DNA from: Amycolatopsis japonica
GTDB lineage: Bacteria; Actinomycetota; Actinomycetes; Mycobacteriales; Pseudonocardiaceae
Assembly (NCBI RefSeq): GCF_000732925.1
Contig: NZ_CP008953.1
Span: forward strand, 744,001 to 808,000
DNA length: 64,000 bases
Direction: 5' to 3'
In this document: in pieces, positions 44,554 through 53,143 of the stretch
How positions within the stretch are numbered: position 1 is the stretch's first letter
Layout: each line of letters opens with the position of its first letter
Made by a program: the position numbers and the translations under genes
The notes under the pieces: generated by a model
Database searches by the model: none
What the model was told of the DNA's origin: nothing
Seen by the model: the letters and a program-made list of their open reading frames with translations, nothing else

Positions 44554-45534
44554 TCAGGCGTTGCCGTCGAAGAGGGACGTGACCGACCCGTCCTCGAAGA
44601 CCTGCTGGATCGCCTGCGCCAGCAGCGGCGCGATGGACAGCACGGTCAGCCCGGGGAACCGCTTCTCCTCCGGGATCGGCAGCGTGTTGGTGACGATCAC
44701 CTCGCGCGCCTTGCAGTTCGACAGCCGCTCGGTGGCGGGGTCGGACAGGATGCCGTGGGTCGAGGCGATGACGACGTCGGCCGCGCCTTCGTCGAGCAGG
44801 GCCTCGGTGGCCTTCACGATCGTGCCACCGGTGTCGATCATGTCGTCGATCAGCACGCACAGCTGACCGCGGACCTTGCCGACGACGCGGTTGGCGACGG
44901 CCTGGTTCGGCTTGTCCGGGTCGCGGGTCTTGTGGATGAAGGCGATCGGCCGGTCACCCAGCTGCGCCGCCCACTTCTCGGCGAGCCGCACCCGGCCCGA
45001 GTCCGGCGAGACGACGGTGATGTTCTCGTCCTGGTAGGTCTTGTTGATGTGCGCGGCCAGCACGTTCTGCGCGAGCAGGTGGTCGACGGGACCGTCGAAG
45101 AAGCCCTGGATCTGCGCGGTGTGCAGGTCGACCGTCATGATCCGGTCGGCGCCGGCGGTCTTGAACAGGTCCGCGATCAGGCGCGCGGAGATCGGCTCGC
45201 GGCCCTTGTGCTTCTTGTCCTGCCGCGCGTACGGGTAGAACGGCATGATCACGGTGATCCGCTTGGCGCTCGCGCGCTTGAGGGCGTCCACCATGATCAG
45301 CTGCTCCATCACCCATTCGTTGATGGGCGCCGGGTGGCTCTGGATCACGAACGCGTCGGTCCCGCGCACCGATTCGTTGAACCGGACGAAGATCTCCCCG
45401 TTGGCGAAATTGTGCGCGGTCTGCGGGACGACCGACACGTTGAGGTGCTTGGCCACCTCTTCCGCGAGCTCCGGGTGCGCGCGCCCGGAGAACAGCATCA
45501 GGTTCTTCTTCGGTGTTCCGGACTTCGAGCTCAT
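44554..45534 (-). CDS. prs: Ribose-phosphate pyrophosphokinase
   Basis: 326 residues. [23 protein letters not shown], the ATP flexible-loop region [28 protein letters not shown], the Mg/ribose site [20 protein letters not shown] and the PRPP loop [13 protein letters not shown] are all intact. It makes PRPP for nucleotides, His and Trp, and for decaprenyl-phosphoarabinose of the cell wall. The ATG overlaps the glmU stop by 4 bases; glmU-prs is a conserved actinobacterial operon. Confidence 0.96.
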   Translation of the reverse strand: MSSKSGTPKKNLMLFSGRAHPELAEEVAKHLNVSVVPQTAHNFANGEIFVRFNESVRGTDAFVIQSHPAPINEWVMEQLIMVDALKRASAKRITVIMPFYPYARQDKKHKGREPISARLIADLFKTAGADRIMTVDLHTAQIQGFFDGPVDHLLAQNVLAAHINKTYQDENITVVSPDSGRVRLAEKWAAQLGDRPIAFIHKTRDPDKPNQAVANRVVGKVRGQLCVLIDDMIDTGGTIVKATEALLDEGAADVVIASTHGILSDPATERLSNCKAREVIVTNTLPIPEEKRFPGLTVLSIAPLLAQAIQQVFEDGSVTSLFDGNA

Positions 45535-47018
45535 GCTGGCGACTCCCCGTCGTTTCCCTTATCTGAATCGGACACGGCGGTGGTGTCCTGCTTCGCGGCG
45601 GAAGCTGCTTCCGCCGCGGGTGTGCCCGGCCTGCGCCGGGACACCCAGTCTTCGATGTTGCGCTGCGGCCCGGTGGACACGGCGAGCGCGCCCGGGGGCA
45701 CGTCTTGCCTGATCACGGTGCCTGCCCCACTGTAAGCGCCATCGCCGATGGTCACCGGGGCGACGAACGTGTTGTCCGCGCCGAGCCGCACATGGGAGCC
45801 GATCGTGGTGTGATGCTTGTTCACGCCGTCGTAGTTGACGAAGACGCTGGAACACCCGATGTTGCTGTTCTCGCCGATGGTCGCGTCGCCGACGTAGGTC
45901 AGGTGCGGGACCTTCGTGCCGGCGCCGATGTCGGCGTTCTTCGTCTCGACGAAAGCGCCGAGTTTGCCCTTGGTCCCCAGTTTGGAGCCGGGACGCAGGT
46001 AGGTGAACGGGCCGACCTTCACACCGTCGCCCAGTTCCGAATCGGAACCGTGCGTCCGCACCACCGACGCGCCCGCGCCGACGGAGACGTTCTCCAGAGT
46101 GCTGTCCGGGCCGATCTGCGAACCCTCGCCGACCGACGTCGAGCCCTTCAGCTGGACGCCGGGTTCGATGACGACGTCGCGCGACAAGGTCACGCCCGCG
46201 TCGATCCAGGTGCTCGCCGGGTCGACGACGGTGACACCCGCCCGCTGCCAGCCGCGGACGATCCGGCGGTTCAGCTCGGCGCCGAGGACGGAGAGCTGGA
46301 CGCGGTCGTTGACGCCTTCGGTCACCCACGGATCGTCGATGACCAGCGCGCCGACGCCCTTGCCGTCGCCGCGGGCGATGCCGAGGACGTCGGTGAGGTA
46401 GAGCTCGCCCTGGGCGTTGTCGGTCGAAAGCTTCGAAAGCCCGTCGACCAGGACCGAGGCGTCGAAGGCGTAGACGCCGGAATTGATTTCGGCGATTTCG
46501 TGCTGTTCGGGGGTGGCGTCCTTCTGCTCGACGATCGAGGTGACGACGCCGTTTTCGTCGCGGATGATCCGGCCGTAGCCGGTCGGGTTCTCGACGACCG
46601 CGGTCAGCACGGTGACCGCGTTTCCGGTGGAGGTGTGCTCGGCGACCAGGGAAGCGAGCGTTTCGGTGTCGAGCAGCGGGACGTCGCCGTAGCTGACGAC
46701 GACGGTGCCGGTCAGCCCCGCGGGCAGCGCCGAGAGCGCGCACGAGACGGCGTGCCCGGTGCCCTTCTGCTCTTCCTGGACGGCCGTGACGACCTCGCGG
46801 CCGAGCGCCTCGCCGACGTTCGCCAGCCGGGCGCCGACCGAGTCGCGACCGTGGCCGATGACGACGACCAGGTGCTCCGGGTTCAGTCCCGCGGCGGCCC
46901 GCACCGCGTGCTCGACCAACGGGCGGCCGGCGATCGGGTGCAGCACCTTCGGGGTGGACGAGCGCATGCGGGTGCCCTCACCCGCGGCGAGGATCAACGT
47001 GCTCAGCGGGCCGGTCAC
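45531..47018 (-). CDS. glmU: Bifunctional UDP-GlcNAc pyrophosphorylase/glucosamine-1-phosphate acetyltransferase
   Basis: 495 residues. N-terminal uridyltransferase with [28 protein letters not shown]; the C-terminal left-handed beta-helix hexapeptide repeats ([27 protein letters not shown] ...) form the acetyltransferase. It makes UDP-GlcNAc for peptidoglycan. A disordered, Ser/Asp/Ala-rich C-terminal tail is present, as in M. tuberculosis GlmU. First gene of the glmU-prs operon. Confidence 0.96.
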   Translation of the reverse strand: MTGPLSTLILAAGEGTRMRSSTPKVLHPIAGRPLVEHAVRAAAGLNPEHLVVVIGHGRDSVGARLANVGEALGREVVTAVQEEQKGTGHAVSCALSALPAGLTGTVVVSYGDVPLLDTETLASLVAEHTSTGNAVTVLTAVVENPTGYGRIIRDENGVVTSIVEQKDATPEQHEIAEINSGVYAFDASVLVDGLSKLSTDNAQGELYLTDVLGIARGDGKGVGALVIDDPWVTEGVNDRVQLSVLGAELNRRIVRGWQRAGVTVVDPASTWIDAGVTLSRDVVIEPGVQLKGSTSVGEGSQIGPDSTLENVSVGAGASVVRTHGSDSELGDGVKVGPFTYLRPGSKLGTKGKLGAFVETKNADIGAGTKVPHLTYVGDATIGENSNIGCSSVFVNYDGVNKHHTTIGSHVRLGADNTFVAPVTIGDGAYSGAGTVIRQDVPPGALAVSTGPQRNIEDWVSRRRPGTPAAEAASAAKQDTTAVSDSDKGNDGESPA

Positions 47019-47062
47019 GGCACTCCCAACATTTCACCAACGGTGGTTGTCGGGCATTGATC

Positions 47063-48811
47063 CTACGTGGGCTGCTCGGCGTCCCACGCGGGGTCGGTCG
47101 GAGCATCCTCGCCGGGCCATCCGGTCACCGGATCGATGGCCATCGAGTTCACCGACGAAACCTGGTTCCCGCCGCCGCGTTTCGCCTGGTACATGGCCGC
47201 ATCGGCGCGCGCGAGGACCTGTTCGGCCCGTTCCTGCGGGCGGAGCGAGACAAGGCCGACGGAGAGGGTGACGCCGTGCGAAAGATGGTGCGGCAGAGAT
47301 GCGACGGCATTCACAGAACGACCCAGCGCCTGTTTCGCCGCGGAGGCCGGAGCCCCAGGTAGAAGCACGATGAACTCGTCTCCGCCGTAGCGGGCGACGA
47401 CGTCGTCGCCGCGCAGGGCGTCGCGCAGCGTGCTCGCGATGACACGGAGCACGTTGTCACCTTCGGCGTGCGACTGCTTGTCGTTCACGTCCTTGAATCC
47501 GTCGAGGTCGACCAGCGCCACCGCGAGCGGCTGGGCGTCGGCGGACGACGCCAGCGAACGCAGCTTTTCGTCGAGCGCGCGCCGGTTCGGCAACCCGGTG
47601 AGCGGGTCCTGCAGCGCCTGCTGGGTGATGGCGCCGTGCTCGGCGGAGAGCCGCTCGTGCTCCCGCCGCGCGTTGAGCGTGGCGATCTGCGATTCCCGCA
47701 GCGACCACATCTCCGTTTCCAGGATGGTCGCGTAGTCGATCAGCGACTGGCTCGCCCCTGACGCGTAGTCCGGCGTGGTGTCGAGCCTGGCCAGCTCGCG
47801 GGCGAGGTTCAACCGCATCGACGGCAGCGAGCCCTCTTCGTTGTCCTCGCGGACCTCTTTGAGCACCTGCAGCGCGTCCTCGCGGCGGCCGTCGTTGTCC
47901 AGGCAGCGGGCCAGTGCGATGGCGATGATCTCGCGTTCGTGCGGGAACACCAGTTCCGGATGCAGCAGCGAGGTCAGCCGCTCGATATGCGACGAATCGG
48001 GCGAGGCCAGCGCGGCCGCGGCGGCGAGCACGCCGACCTGGTCGATCGCGGGCACCCCGGCCTTGCGCGGGAACAGCGATTCGGTGAACGGGCCCTCGGC
48101 GGCCTGGGCCATCGACGCCGCGGTGCGGAACTTGTCCGCCCCCTCGTCGTACCGCTCGATGCGTTCGAGGCGCAGGCCCCAGCCCAGCAGCATCTTGACC
48201 CGGTTGATCAGCTGGAGCGCGATCTCGTGCGGGCTGGCGCTGTCGCGGATCGCCTGCGCGGCGCGGGCGATGGCCTCCTCGGCCGCCTCGTAGACGCCCA
48301 GCTGGTTCAGCACCAGCCAGCAGTCGACCAGGGTCGTGGACAGCATCCGGTCCCAGTTGCGCCTGCCGATCTGACGGTCCGGGACCGCGGAATCATCGAG
48401 GATGGCCAGCGCCCTGGCGATCTCGGTGAGGGCGGCGTCCTCCTGTTTGGCGATCACCAGCCGACGGCCGCGCATGGCGTGCGCGTCGGCCCGCATCAGC
48501 GCGAGACCGTGCCGCCGGGTGTGCGCGAGCATCTCGTCGAGCCTGGGTTCGGCTTCGGCGGCGAGGCCGCGGGTGACCAGCCTGGCCGCCGCGGAGTAAC
48601 GCAGCAGCTGCGCGACCAGCAGGGGTTCGCCGCGGCGCTGCGTCTCGTCGAGGAGTTCGTCGAGGCTGGTGATGATGTCCAGCTGCTCGGCGAAGGTGAC
48701 GCGCTGTATGGCCGCACCGAGTTCGCGCGCGCGGCCGTAGAGCCAGGCGTCGGACATCTCCGCAAGCGCCGGCCGCCTGCCACTGGTCGTCGCGTCCTCG
48801 GTCAGCCGCAC
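47063..48811 (-). CDS. Diguanylate cyclase with N-terminal TPR-like region
   Basis: 582 residues. The first 380 are helical, TPR-like repeats (AEAEPRLDEMLAHTRRHGLALMRADAHAMRG ...), then a short coiled coil and a C-terminal GGDEF domain: DPLTGLPNRRALDEKL, VDLDGFKDVND and the active RYGGDEFIVLLPG. The RxxD inhibitory site is not obvious five residues upstream of GGDEF. No membrane segments. It makes c-di-GMP, which in actinomycetes controls development, probably in response to a protein partner bound by the repeats. GTG start. Confidence 0.87.
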   Translation of the reverse strand: MRLTEDATTSGRRPALAEMSDAWLYGRARELGAAIQRVTFAEQLDIITSLDELLDETQRRGEPLLVAQLLRYSAAARLVTRGLAAEAEPRLDEMLAHTRRHGLALMRADAHAMRGRRLVIAKQEDAALTEIARALAILDDSAVPDRQIGRRNWDRMLSTTLVDCWLVLNQLGVYEAAEEAIARAAQAIRDSASPHEIALQLINRVKMLLGWGLRLERIERYDEGADKFRTAASMAQAAEGPFTESLFPRKAGVPAIDQVGVLAAAAALASPDSSHIERLTSLLHPELVFPHEREIIAIALARCLDNDGRREDALQVLKEVREDNEEGSLPSMRLNLARELARLDTTPDYASGASQSLIDYATILETEMWSLRESQIATLNARREHERLSAEHGAITQQALQDPLTGLPNRRALDEKLRSLASSADAQPLAVALVDLDGFKDVNDKQSHAEGDNVLRVIASTLRDALRGDDVVARYGGDEFIVLLPGAPASAAKQALGRSVNAVASLPHHLSHGVTLSVGLVSLRPQERAEQVLARADAAMYQAKRGGGNQVSSVNSMAIDPVTGWPGEDAPTDPAWDAEQPT

Positions 48812-48854
48812 ACACCCCCACCGTTGAAAACGCCGCTGGTCATCTGTTCGTCTG

Positions 48855-48926
48855 CTCCGCCGCCAGGATTCGAACCTGAACTGTCAGAACCAAAATCTGA
48901 AGTGCTGCCGATTACACTACGGCGGA
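48855..48926 (-). tRNA. trnQ: tRNA-Gln (anticodon UUG)
   Basis: 72 bases on the minus strand. The acceptor arms TCCGCCG and CGGCGGA pair perfectly, the T arm contains GGTTCGAATCC, and the anticodon stem CAGAT...TCTG encloses a loop with TTG. The CCA end is not encoded. It is flanked by the diguanylate cyclase and the desaturase. Confidence 0.93.
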
Positions 48927-49026
48927 TCGATCCTGGTCAGGATAGCCATGTCGGGGACGTCCACGTGCGCCCGGGGGTGGCCTCACCGTCGCGGGCACTC
49001 CACAGGGGACGAAACCTCCTGTACCG

Positions 49027-49048
49027 TAACTTACGGCATCGTAGGTAA
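49027..49048. promoter_or_regulatory. TetR-type operator before the desaturase gene
   Basis: An imperfect 22-base dyad: TAACTTACG (49027-49035), spacer GCAT, then CGTAGGTAA (49040-49048), 7 of 9 positions symmetric. It lies 52-73 bases before the desaturase ATG. The TetR protein encoded downstream of the desaturase is the likely ligand, by analogy with fatty acid regulators of actinobacteria. Confidence 0.45.
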
Positions 49049-49099
49049 GGTCACCCTTAGGGAAACCCTCAGGGTTGCGCGTAGAAAAGAAGTGACTGC

Positions 49100-50050
49100 A
49101 TGACGGCTACCCTCGACCGTTCCCAGAAGCCCGCGAAGGGCCCCAAACCGGTAATCGACGGACAACGATCGGGCGCCGTGCAGCTCTCGGTCTACCTCGG
49201 GGTCATCTTCCCGCTCGCCGCGCTGCTCGCGGCCGTCCCGTTCGCTTGGGGCTGGGGACTGACCTGGGTCGACGTCGGCCTGTTCGTGGTCTTCTACGCG
49301 ATCAGCGGCCTCGGAATCACCGTCTCCTATCACCGCTACTTCACGCACGGCTCGTTCAAGGCCAAGCCGTGGCTGCGCGTCGCGATGGCGATCGCCGGCA
49401 GCATGGCCGTCCAGGGCCCCGTCATCACCTGGGTCGCCGACCACCGGCGCCACCACGCCTTCTCCGACCGCGACGGCGACCCGCATTCGCCGTGGCTGTT
49501 CGGCACCTCGCCGCTCGCCATCGCCAAGGGGTTCTGGCACGCGCACATGGGCTGGCTGTTCGAGCGCGACCAGACCAACGCGGAGCGGTTCGCGCCGGAC
49601 CTGGTGAAGGACCCGGCCATCAAGAAGGTCGACGACCTCTTCTGGCTGTGGAGCCTGCTCACCCTGGTGCTGCCCGCGATCCTGGGCGGACTGATCACCT
49701 GGTCGTTCTGGGGCGCGGTGACCGCGTTCTTCTGGGCCGGGCTGGTGCGGGTCTGCGTGCTGCACCACGTGACCTGGTCGGTCAACTCGGTCTGCCACAT
49801 GATCGGCGAGCGCCCGTTCGCCGCCCGCGACAAATCGGCCAACTTCTGGCCGCTGGCGATCTTCTCCTTCGGCGAGTCGTGGCACAACCTGCACCACGCC
49901 GACCCGACCTCGGCGCGGCACGGGGTGCAGCGCGGCCAGATCGACCTTTCCGCGCGGCTCATTTGGATCTTCGAGAAGTTCGGCTGGGCCTACGACGTGC
50001 GCTGGCCGACCCCGCAGCGCCTCGCGCGCATCGCCGCTGAAAGCAAATAG
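49100..50050 (+). CDS. Acyl-CoA desaturase (delta-9 type)
   Basis: 316 residues. The three His boxes of membrane di-iron desaturases are present: HRYFTH (about 78-83), HRRHH (about 115-119) and HNLHH (about 265-269). Four main hydrophobic segments occur (LGVIFPLAALLAAV, GLFVVFYAISGLGI, SLLTLVLPAILGGLI and AVTAFFWAGLVRVCV). It introduces a cis double bond into acyl-CoA with oxygen and an electron donor, adjusting membrane fluidity. A tetR gene follows after 23 bases. Confidence 0.93.
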   Translation: MTATLDRSQKPAKGPKPVIDGQRSGAVQLSVYLGVIFPLAALLAAVPFAWGWGLTWVDVGLFVVFYAISGLGITVSYHRYFTHGSFKAKPWLRVAMAIAGSMAVQGPVITWVADHRRHHAFSDRDGDPHSPWLFGTSPLAIAKGFWHAHMGWLFERDQTNAERFAPDLVKDPAIKKVDDLFWLWSLLTLVLPAILGGLITWSFWGAVTAFFWAGLVRVCVLHHVTWSVNSVCHMIGERPFAARDKSANFWPLAIFSFGESWHNLHHADPTSARHGVQRGQIDLSARLIWIFEKFGWAYDVRWPTPQRLARIAAESK

Positions 50051-50073
50051 CGAGGTCGCGTTAGTCTTCTGCG

Positions 50074-50742
50074 ATGGCGGGGAGAAGGCGGACCAAACGT
50101 GAAGCGGTCACCGGGGCGCGTCCTGTCGCTCCGGTGGCCCGGGTGCGGATGACGGGGAGCGAGCGCAGGCAGCAGTTGCTCAACGTCGCCAGGGCCCTGT
50201 TCGCGGAGAAGGGTTTCGAAGGAACGTCCATCGAGGAGATCGCGCACCGCGCGAACGTCTCCAAACCGGTGGTTTACGAGCACTTCGGCGGAAAAGAAGG
50301 CATCTACGCCGTCGTCGTCGACCGCGAGACGCAGCTGCTGCTCGACCGGATGGTCTCCACCCTCCACGGTGGACACCCGAGGGTGATGCTGGAGCAGGCG
50401 GCGATCGCGTTGCTCTCCTACGTCGAAGACTCGCACGACGGCTTCCGCATCCTGGTGCGGGATTCGCCGGTCGCGAGTTCCACGGGCACGTTCTCGACGG
50501 TGCTGAACGACATCGCCAGCCAGGTCGAGCACATCCTCGCGCAGCAGTTCGCCGCCAGGGGCTACGACGAGAAGCTGGCCGCGCTGTACGCGCAGGCGCT
50601 CGTCGGGATGGTGGCGCTCACCGGGCAGTGGTGGCTCGACGCCCGGAAACCGAAGCGCGACGAGGTCGCCGCGCATCTGGTCAACCTGGCGTGGAACGGT
50701 CTGTCCAATTTGGAGCACAAGCCCAAGCTGCGGCTGCACTGA
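50074..50742 (+). CDS. TetR/AcrR regulator, FasR-like
   Basis: 222 residues. Basic N-terminal extension (about 1-25), then helix-turn-helix RRQQLLNVARALFAEKGFEGTSIEEIAHRANVSKPVVYEHFGGKEGIY. The C-terminal domain (SYVEDSHDGFRILVRDSP ... ALVGMVALTGQWWLDARKP) resembles Rv3208/FasR-type fatty acid regulators in architecture. Placed with a desaturase, it probably senses long-chain acyl-CoA and acts at the dyad at 49027. The ATG at 50149-50151 (MTGSERRQQ) is an alternative start. Confidence 0.83.
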   Translation: MAGRRRTKREAVTGARPVAPVARVRMTGSERRQQLLNVARALFAEKGFEGTSIEEIAHRANVSKPVVYEHFGGKEGIYAVVVDRETQLLLDRMVSTLHGGHPRVMLEQAAIALLSYVEDSHDGFRILVRDSPVASSTGTFSTVLNDIASQVEHILAQQFAARGYDEKLAALYAQALVGMVALTGQWWLDARKPKRDEVAAHLVNLAWNGLSNLEHKPKLRLH

Positions 50743-50824
50743 GACCTGCGTCGCGCGGCAGTAACGTTTCCCGGGTGGTGAGCGCTACGTCCCCCATAGA
50801 GATCATTTACCTGGGGGAACAACC

Positions 50825-51463
50825 GTGGAGAACTATCCCGCGCCCGCCGTCGAACAGATGGTGCCGCAGAAGAAGAGAACGTGGCTGAAGCCCGTCATCC
50901 GCTTGGGCATCTTCGGCGTCATCGCCCTGATCGCGTTCTTCGTCGCGAATCCGTTCACGGCGTCGAGCACCGAGGTCGGCGCTTGCCTGAAGGGCAGTGT
51001 CGACAACGCGGACAGCGTCAAGAACACCGAATGCGGAACATCGGACGCCACCTTCAAGGTCGTCGGAAAACAGGAGAACAAGTCGGAAATCGGGCTCAGG
51101 CTCTCTGGCGGGTCCGAATGCGACGACTACCCGACGACGGACGCCTACTTCTTCCAAGGAAAGAAGGGGGCCACTGACGGCACCCTCCTCTGCCTGGAAG
51201 ACCTGAAGAACCCGGGCGAGCGGGCGCCGGTGGTCGGTGATTGCCTCCCCGACGGCGTCGTCGACGCGAAGAAGCTCACGAAGGAGGACTGCGCGACAGC
51301 GCGGTACAAGGTCCTCGCCATCGAGAAGAGCGCGACCTTCCTGGTCGACGGCAGCACGGTGTGCACCCAGGTGCCGTCGACCGACGAGAAGATCCAGTGG
51401 CAGCGGTCGGGCGGCACGCTCCCGCAGTCGCGGGTGCTGTGCCTGGACGACCTCAAGAAGTAG
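50825..51463 (+). CDS. LppU/SCO3897-like membrane-anchored protein
   Basis: 212 residues. A short cytosolic N-terminus, one membrane anchor (LGIFGVIALIAFFVANPF, about 27-44), then two similar extracellular modules. Module 1: VGACLKG ... CGTSDATFKVVGK ... CDDYPTTDAYFF ... LLCLEDLKN. Module 2: VGDCLPDG ... CATARYKVLAI ... CTQVPSTDEKIQW ... VLCLDDLKK. Each has four Cys that could form two disulfides. The tandem arrangement suggests internal duplication. The function is unknown; family members are common in actinomycetes. Confidence 0.75.
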   Translation: MENYPAPAVEQMVPQKKRTWLKPVIRLGIFGVIALIAFFVANPFTASSTEVGACLKGSVDNADSVKNTECGTSDATFKVVGKQENKSEIGLRLSGGSECDDYPTTDAYFFQGKKGATDGTLLCLEDLKNPGERAPVVGDCLPDGVVDAKKLTKEDCATARYKVLAIEKSATFLVDGSTVCTQVPSTDEKIQWQRSGGTLPQSRVLCLDDLKK

Positions 51464-51466
51464 CGG

Positions 51467-51859
51467 TCAGCGCAGGAGGCCGGTCTCCCGCAGGTGGTCG
51501 AAGATGAGCTTGCCCACCGCGGAGAGCCGGTCCCTGTCCGCATGGCCCAGCCACGCGATTTCCTCGATTTCGCTGCTGGCCGTGGGTGTTCCGCTGAATT
51601 CGGCGAGGTAGCAGGTCGTCCGGACCACGAGTCCTGACGCGTGCCCGTCGGCTTGCGCCTCGAACGATCCGGCGTTTTCGATCGTCGCCGGATCGATCTC
51701 GACGTTCAGTTCCTCGCGGATTTCGCGGATCAGTGTCTCCGCGTCGGTTTCACCGGGTTCGCGTTTGCCACCGGGCAGGTAGAACACGGATTTGCCGCGC
51801 GAGCGGGCGCCGAGGACACGGCCGTCCTGGAAAGACAGCAAAGCGATTTTGTCGATCAT
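51467..51859 (-). CDS. NUDIX hydrolase
   Basis: 130 residues. The Nudix box is GGKREPGETDAETLI followed by REIREELNVEI, matching the pattern except that Asn replaces the last Gly (EELN). Small MutT-like enzymes hydrolyse nucleoside diphosphate derivatives; the substrate is not predictable. Three bases separate its stop from that of the LppU-like gene. It is co-directional with the isochorismatase-like gene, three bases apart. Confidence 0.87.
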   Translation of the reverse strand: MIDKIALLSFQDGRVLGARSRGKSVFYLPGGKREPGETDAETLIREIREELNVEIDPATIENAGSFEAQADGHASGLVVRTTCYLAEFSGTPTASSEIEEIAWLGHADRDRLSAVGKLIFDHLRETGLLR

Positions 51860-51862
51860 GGG

Positions 51863-52384
51863 TCAGCCCAGCGCCGCGGCGGTTTCGGCGGTCGTGAGCA
51901 CTTCGCCCAGCCGCGGGAACACCTTCGTGATCGCCGATTCGTGGGAGATCGCGGCGATGCCCGCCATCGCGTCCGAAACGGCGATGGTCTCGTAGGCGTG
52001 GTCGATCGCGGCCCGCAGCGTCGATTCGACGCCGTACTCCGTGGCGATGCCGGCGAGCACCAGCGTCTTCACGCCGAGTCCGCGCAGGAGTTCGTCGAGT
52101 CCGGTGCGGTAGAACGCGCCGATCGTGTTCTTGGTGATCAGGTGCTCGCCCTCGCGAGGTGTCAGTTCGGCGACCAGTTCGCTGCTGGGCGGCTGCTCGT
52201 CGACGTCCGGCCGGTGCGCCCGCACGTGGACGATCGGCGAGCCGGCCGCGCTGAAAGCGTCTCGCAGCAGGACGGCGTTCGATACGACTTCGGTGCCTTC
52301 GATCGGCACGGTCTCCAGCGCGACGATCCGGGTCTGGAGGTCGATCAGGACGAGCGCCGTCGTCGCCGGGTCGATCTTCGTCAT
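51863..52384 (-). CDS. Isochorismatase-like family protein lacking the catalytic Cys
   Basis: 173 residues. The catalytic Asp (ALVLIDLQ, D15) and Lys (LITKNTIGAF, K85) of the family are present, but the nucleophile position reads IATEYGVEST with Gly118 where hydrolases have Cys. It may therefore be inactive as a hydrolase, or use another reaction as in Cys-less isochorismatases. The ATG at 52382-52384 starts directly at the fold; longer upstream frames are antisense. Coupled to the NUDIX gene. Confidence 0.82.
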   Translation of the reverse strand: MTKIDPATTALVLIDLQTRIVALETVPIEGTEVVSNAVLLRDAFSAAGSPIVHVRAHRPDVDEQPPSSELVAELTPREGEHLITKNTIGAFYRTGLDELLRGLGVKTLVLAGIATEYGVESTLRAAIDHAYETIAVSDAMAGIAAISHESAITKVFPRLGEVLTTAETAAALG

Positions 52385-52417
52385 GAGGGGAAGCCTAGTG
52401 GTCCCTATGCTGGAGAC

Positions 52418-53143
52418 ATGGGGCAGAACAGGGAAGTAGTGGTCACCGGCGGCGGAACGGGAATCGGCTACGCGGTCGCGGCGGCCTTCGCCGCGCGAGG
52501 TGATCGGGTGACGATCACCGGCCGTCGCGAGCAGGTCCTCACCGAGGCCGCCACGTTGCTCGGCGCGAACCCGGTCCCGTTCGACGCGGCCGATCCGGAG
52601 GCGGTGGAACGGGCACTGGCCGAATTGCCGGAGCGCGTCGACGTCCTGGTCAACAACGCGGGCGGGAACACCGACTTCCGCGGCGGGCAGGCCGAAGACC
52701 TGAAGTCGTTCGCCGCGAACTGGCAGGCGAATCTCGACGCGAACGTCTTCACCGCCGTCCTGGTCACCCGTGCCTTGCGGGAAAGGTTCGCCGACGGGGC
52801 GCGGATCGTCACCATCGGTTCGATCGCCGCGCGCACCGGGGCGGGCTCCTACGGTGCCGCCAAGGCCGCGCTGGAGGCGTGGAACGTCGACGTGGCAAGG
52901 GAATTCGGTCCGCGCGGGATCACCGCGAACATCGTCGCGCCCGGGCTGGTCGGCGACACCGAGTTCTTCCAGGGCAAGCTCTCCGACGAGCGCCGGGCGT
53001 GGCTGATCGGCAACACGCTGACCAAACGCGCCGGCGAGCCCGCGGACGTCGCCGAAGTGGTCGCCTTCCTGGCTAGCCCGGAGGCGCGGCACGTCACCGG
53101 GCAGATCGTCCACGTCAACGGCGGAGCTCACCTCGGCCGTTAG
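52418..53143 (+). CDS. SDR family NAD(P)-dependent oxidoreductase
   Basis: 241 residues. Cofactor motif VVVTGGGTGIGYAVA (TGxxxGIG) at residues 7-21, NNAG in VLVNNAGGNTD, and catalytic Ser-Tyr-Lys in GSIAARTGAGSYGAAK. Classical short-chain dehydrogenase, probably NADP-dependent from the basic ITGRRE stretch. Ends HVNGGAHLGR. The substrate is unknown. It is divergent from the isochorismatase-like gene across 33 bases; the stop overlaps the convergent sugar dehydrogenase by 4 bases. Confidence 0.9.
   Translation: MGQNREVVVTGGGTGIGYAVAAAFAARGDRVTITGRREQVLTEAATLLGANPVPFDAADPEAVERALAELPERVDVLVNNAGGNTDFRGGQAEDLKSFAANWQANLDANVFTAVLVTRALRERFADGARIVTIGSIAARTGAGSYGAAKAALEAWNVDVAREFGPRGITANIVAPGLVGDTEFFQGKLSDERRAWLIGNTLTKRAGEPADVAEVVAFLASPEARHVTGQIVHVNGGAHLGR

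Noticed and set aside
49041..49059. Iron box (DtxR/IdeR-type) before the desaturase
   Set aside because: Only about 12 of 19 positions match the consensus and the central positions disagree.
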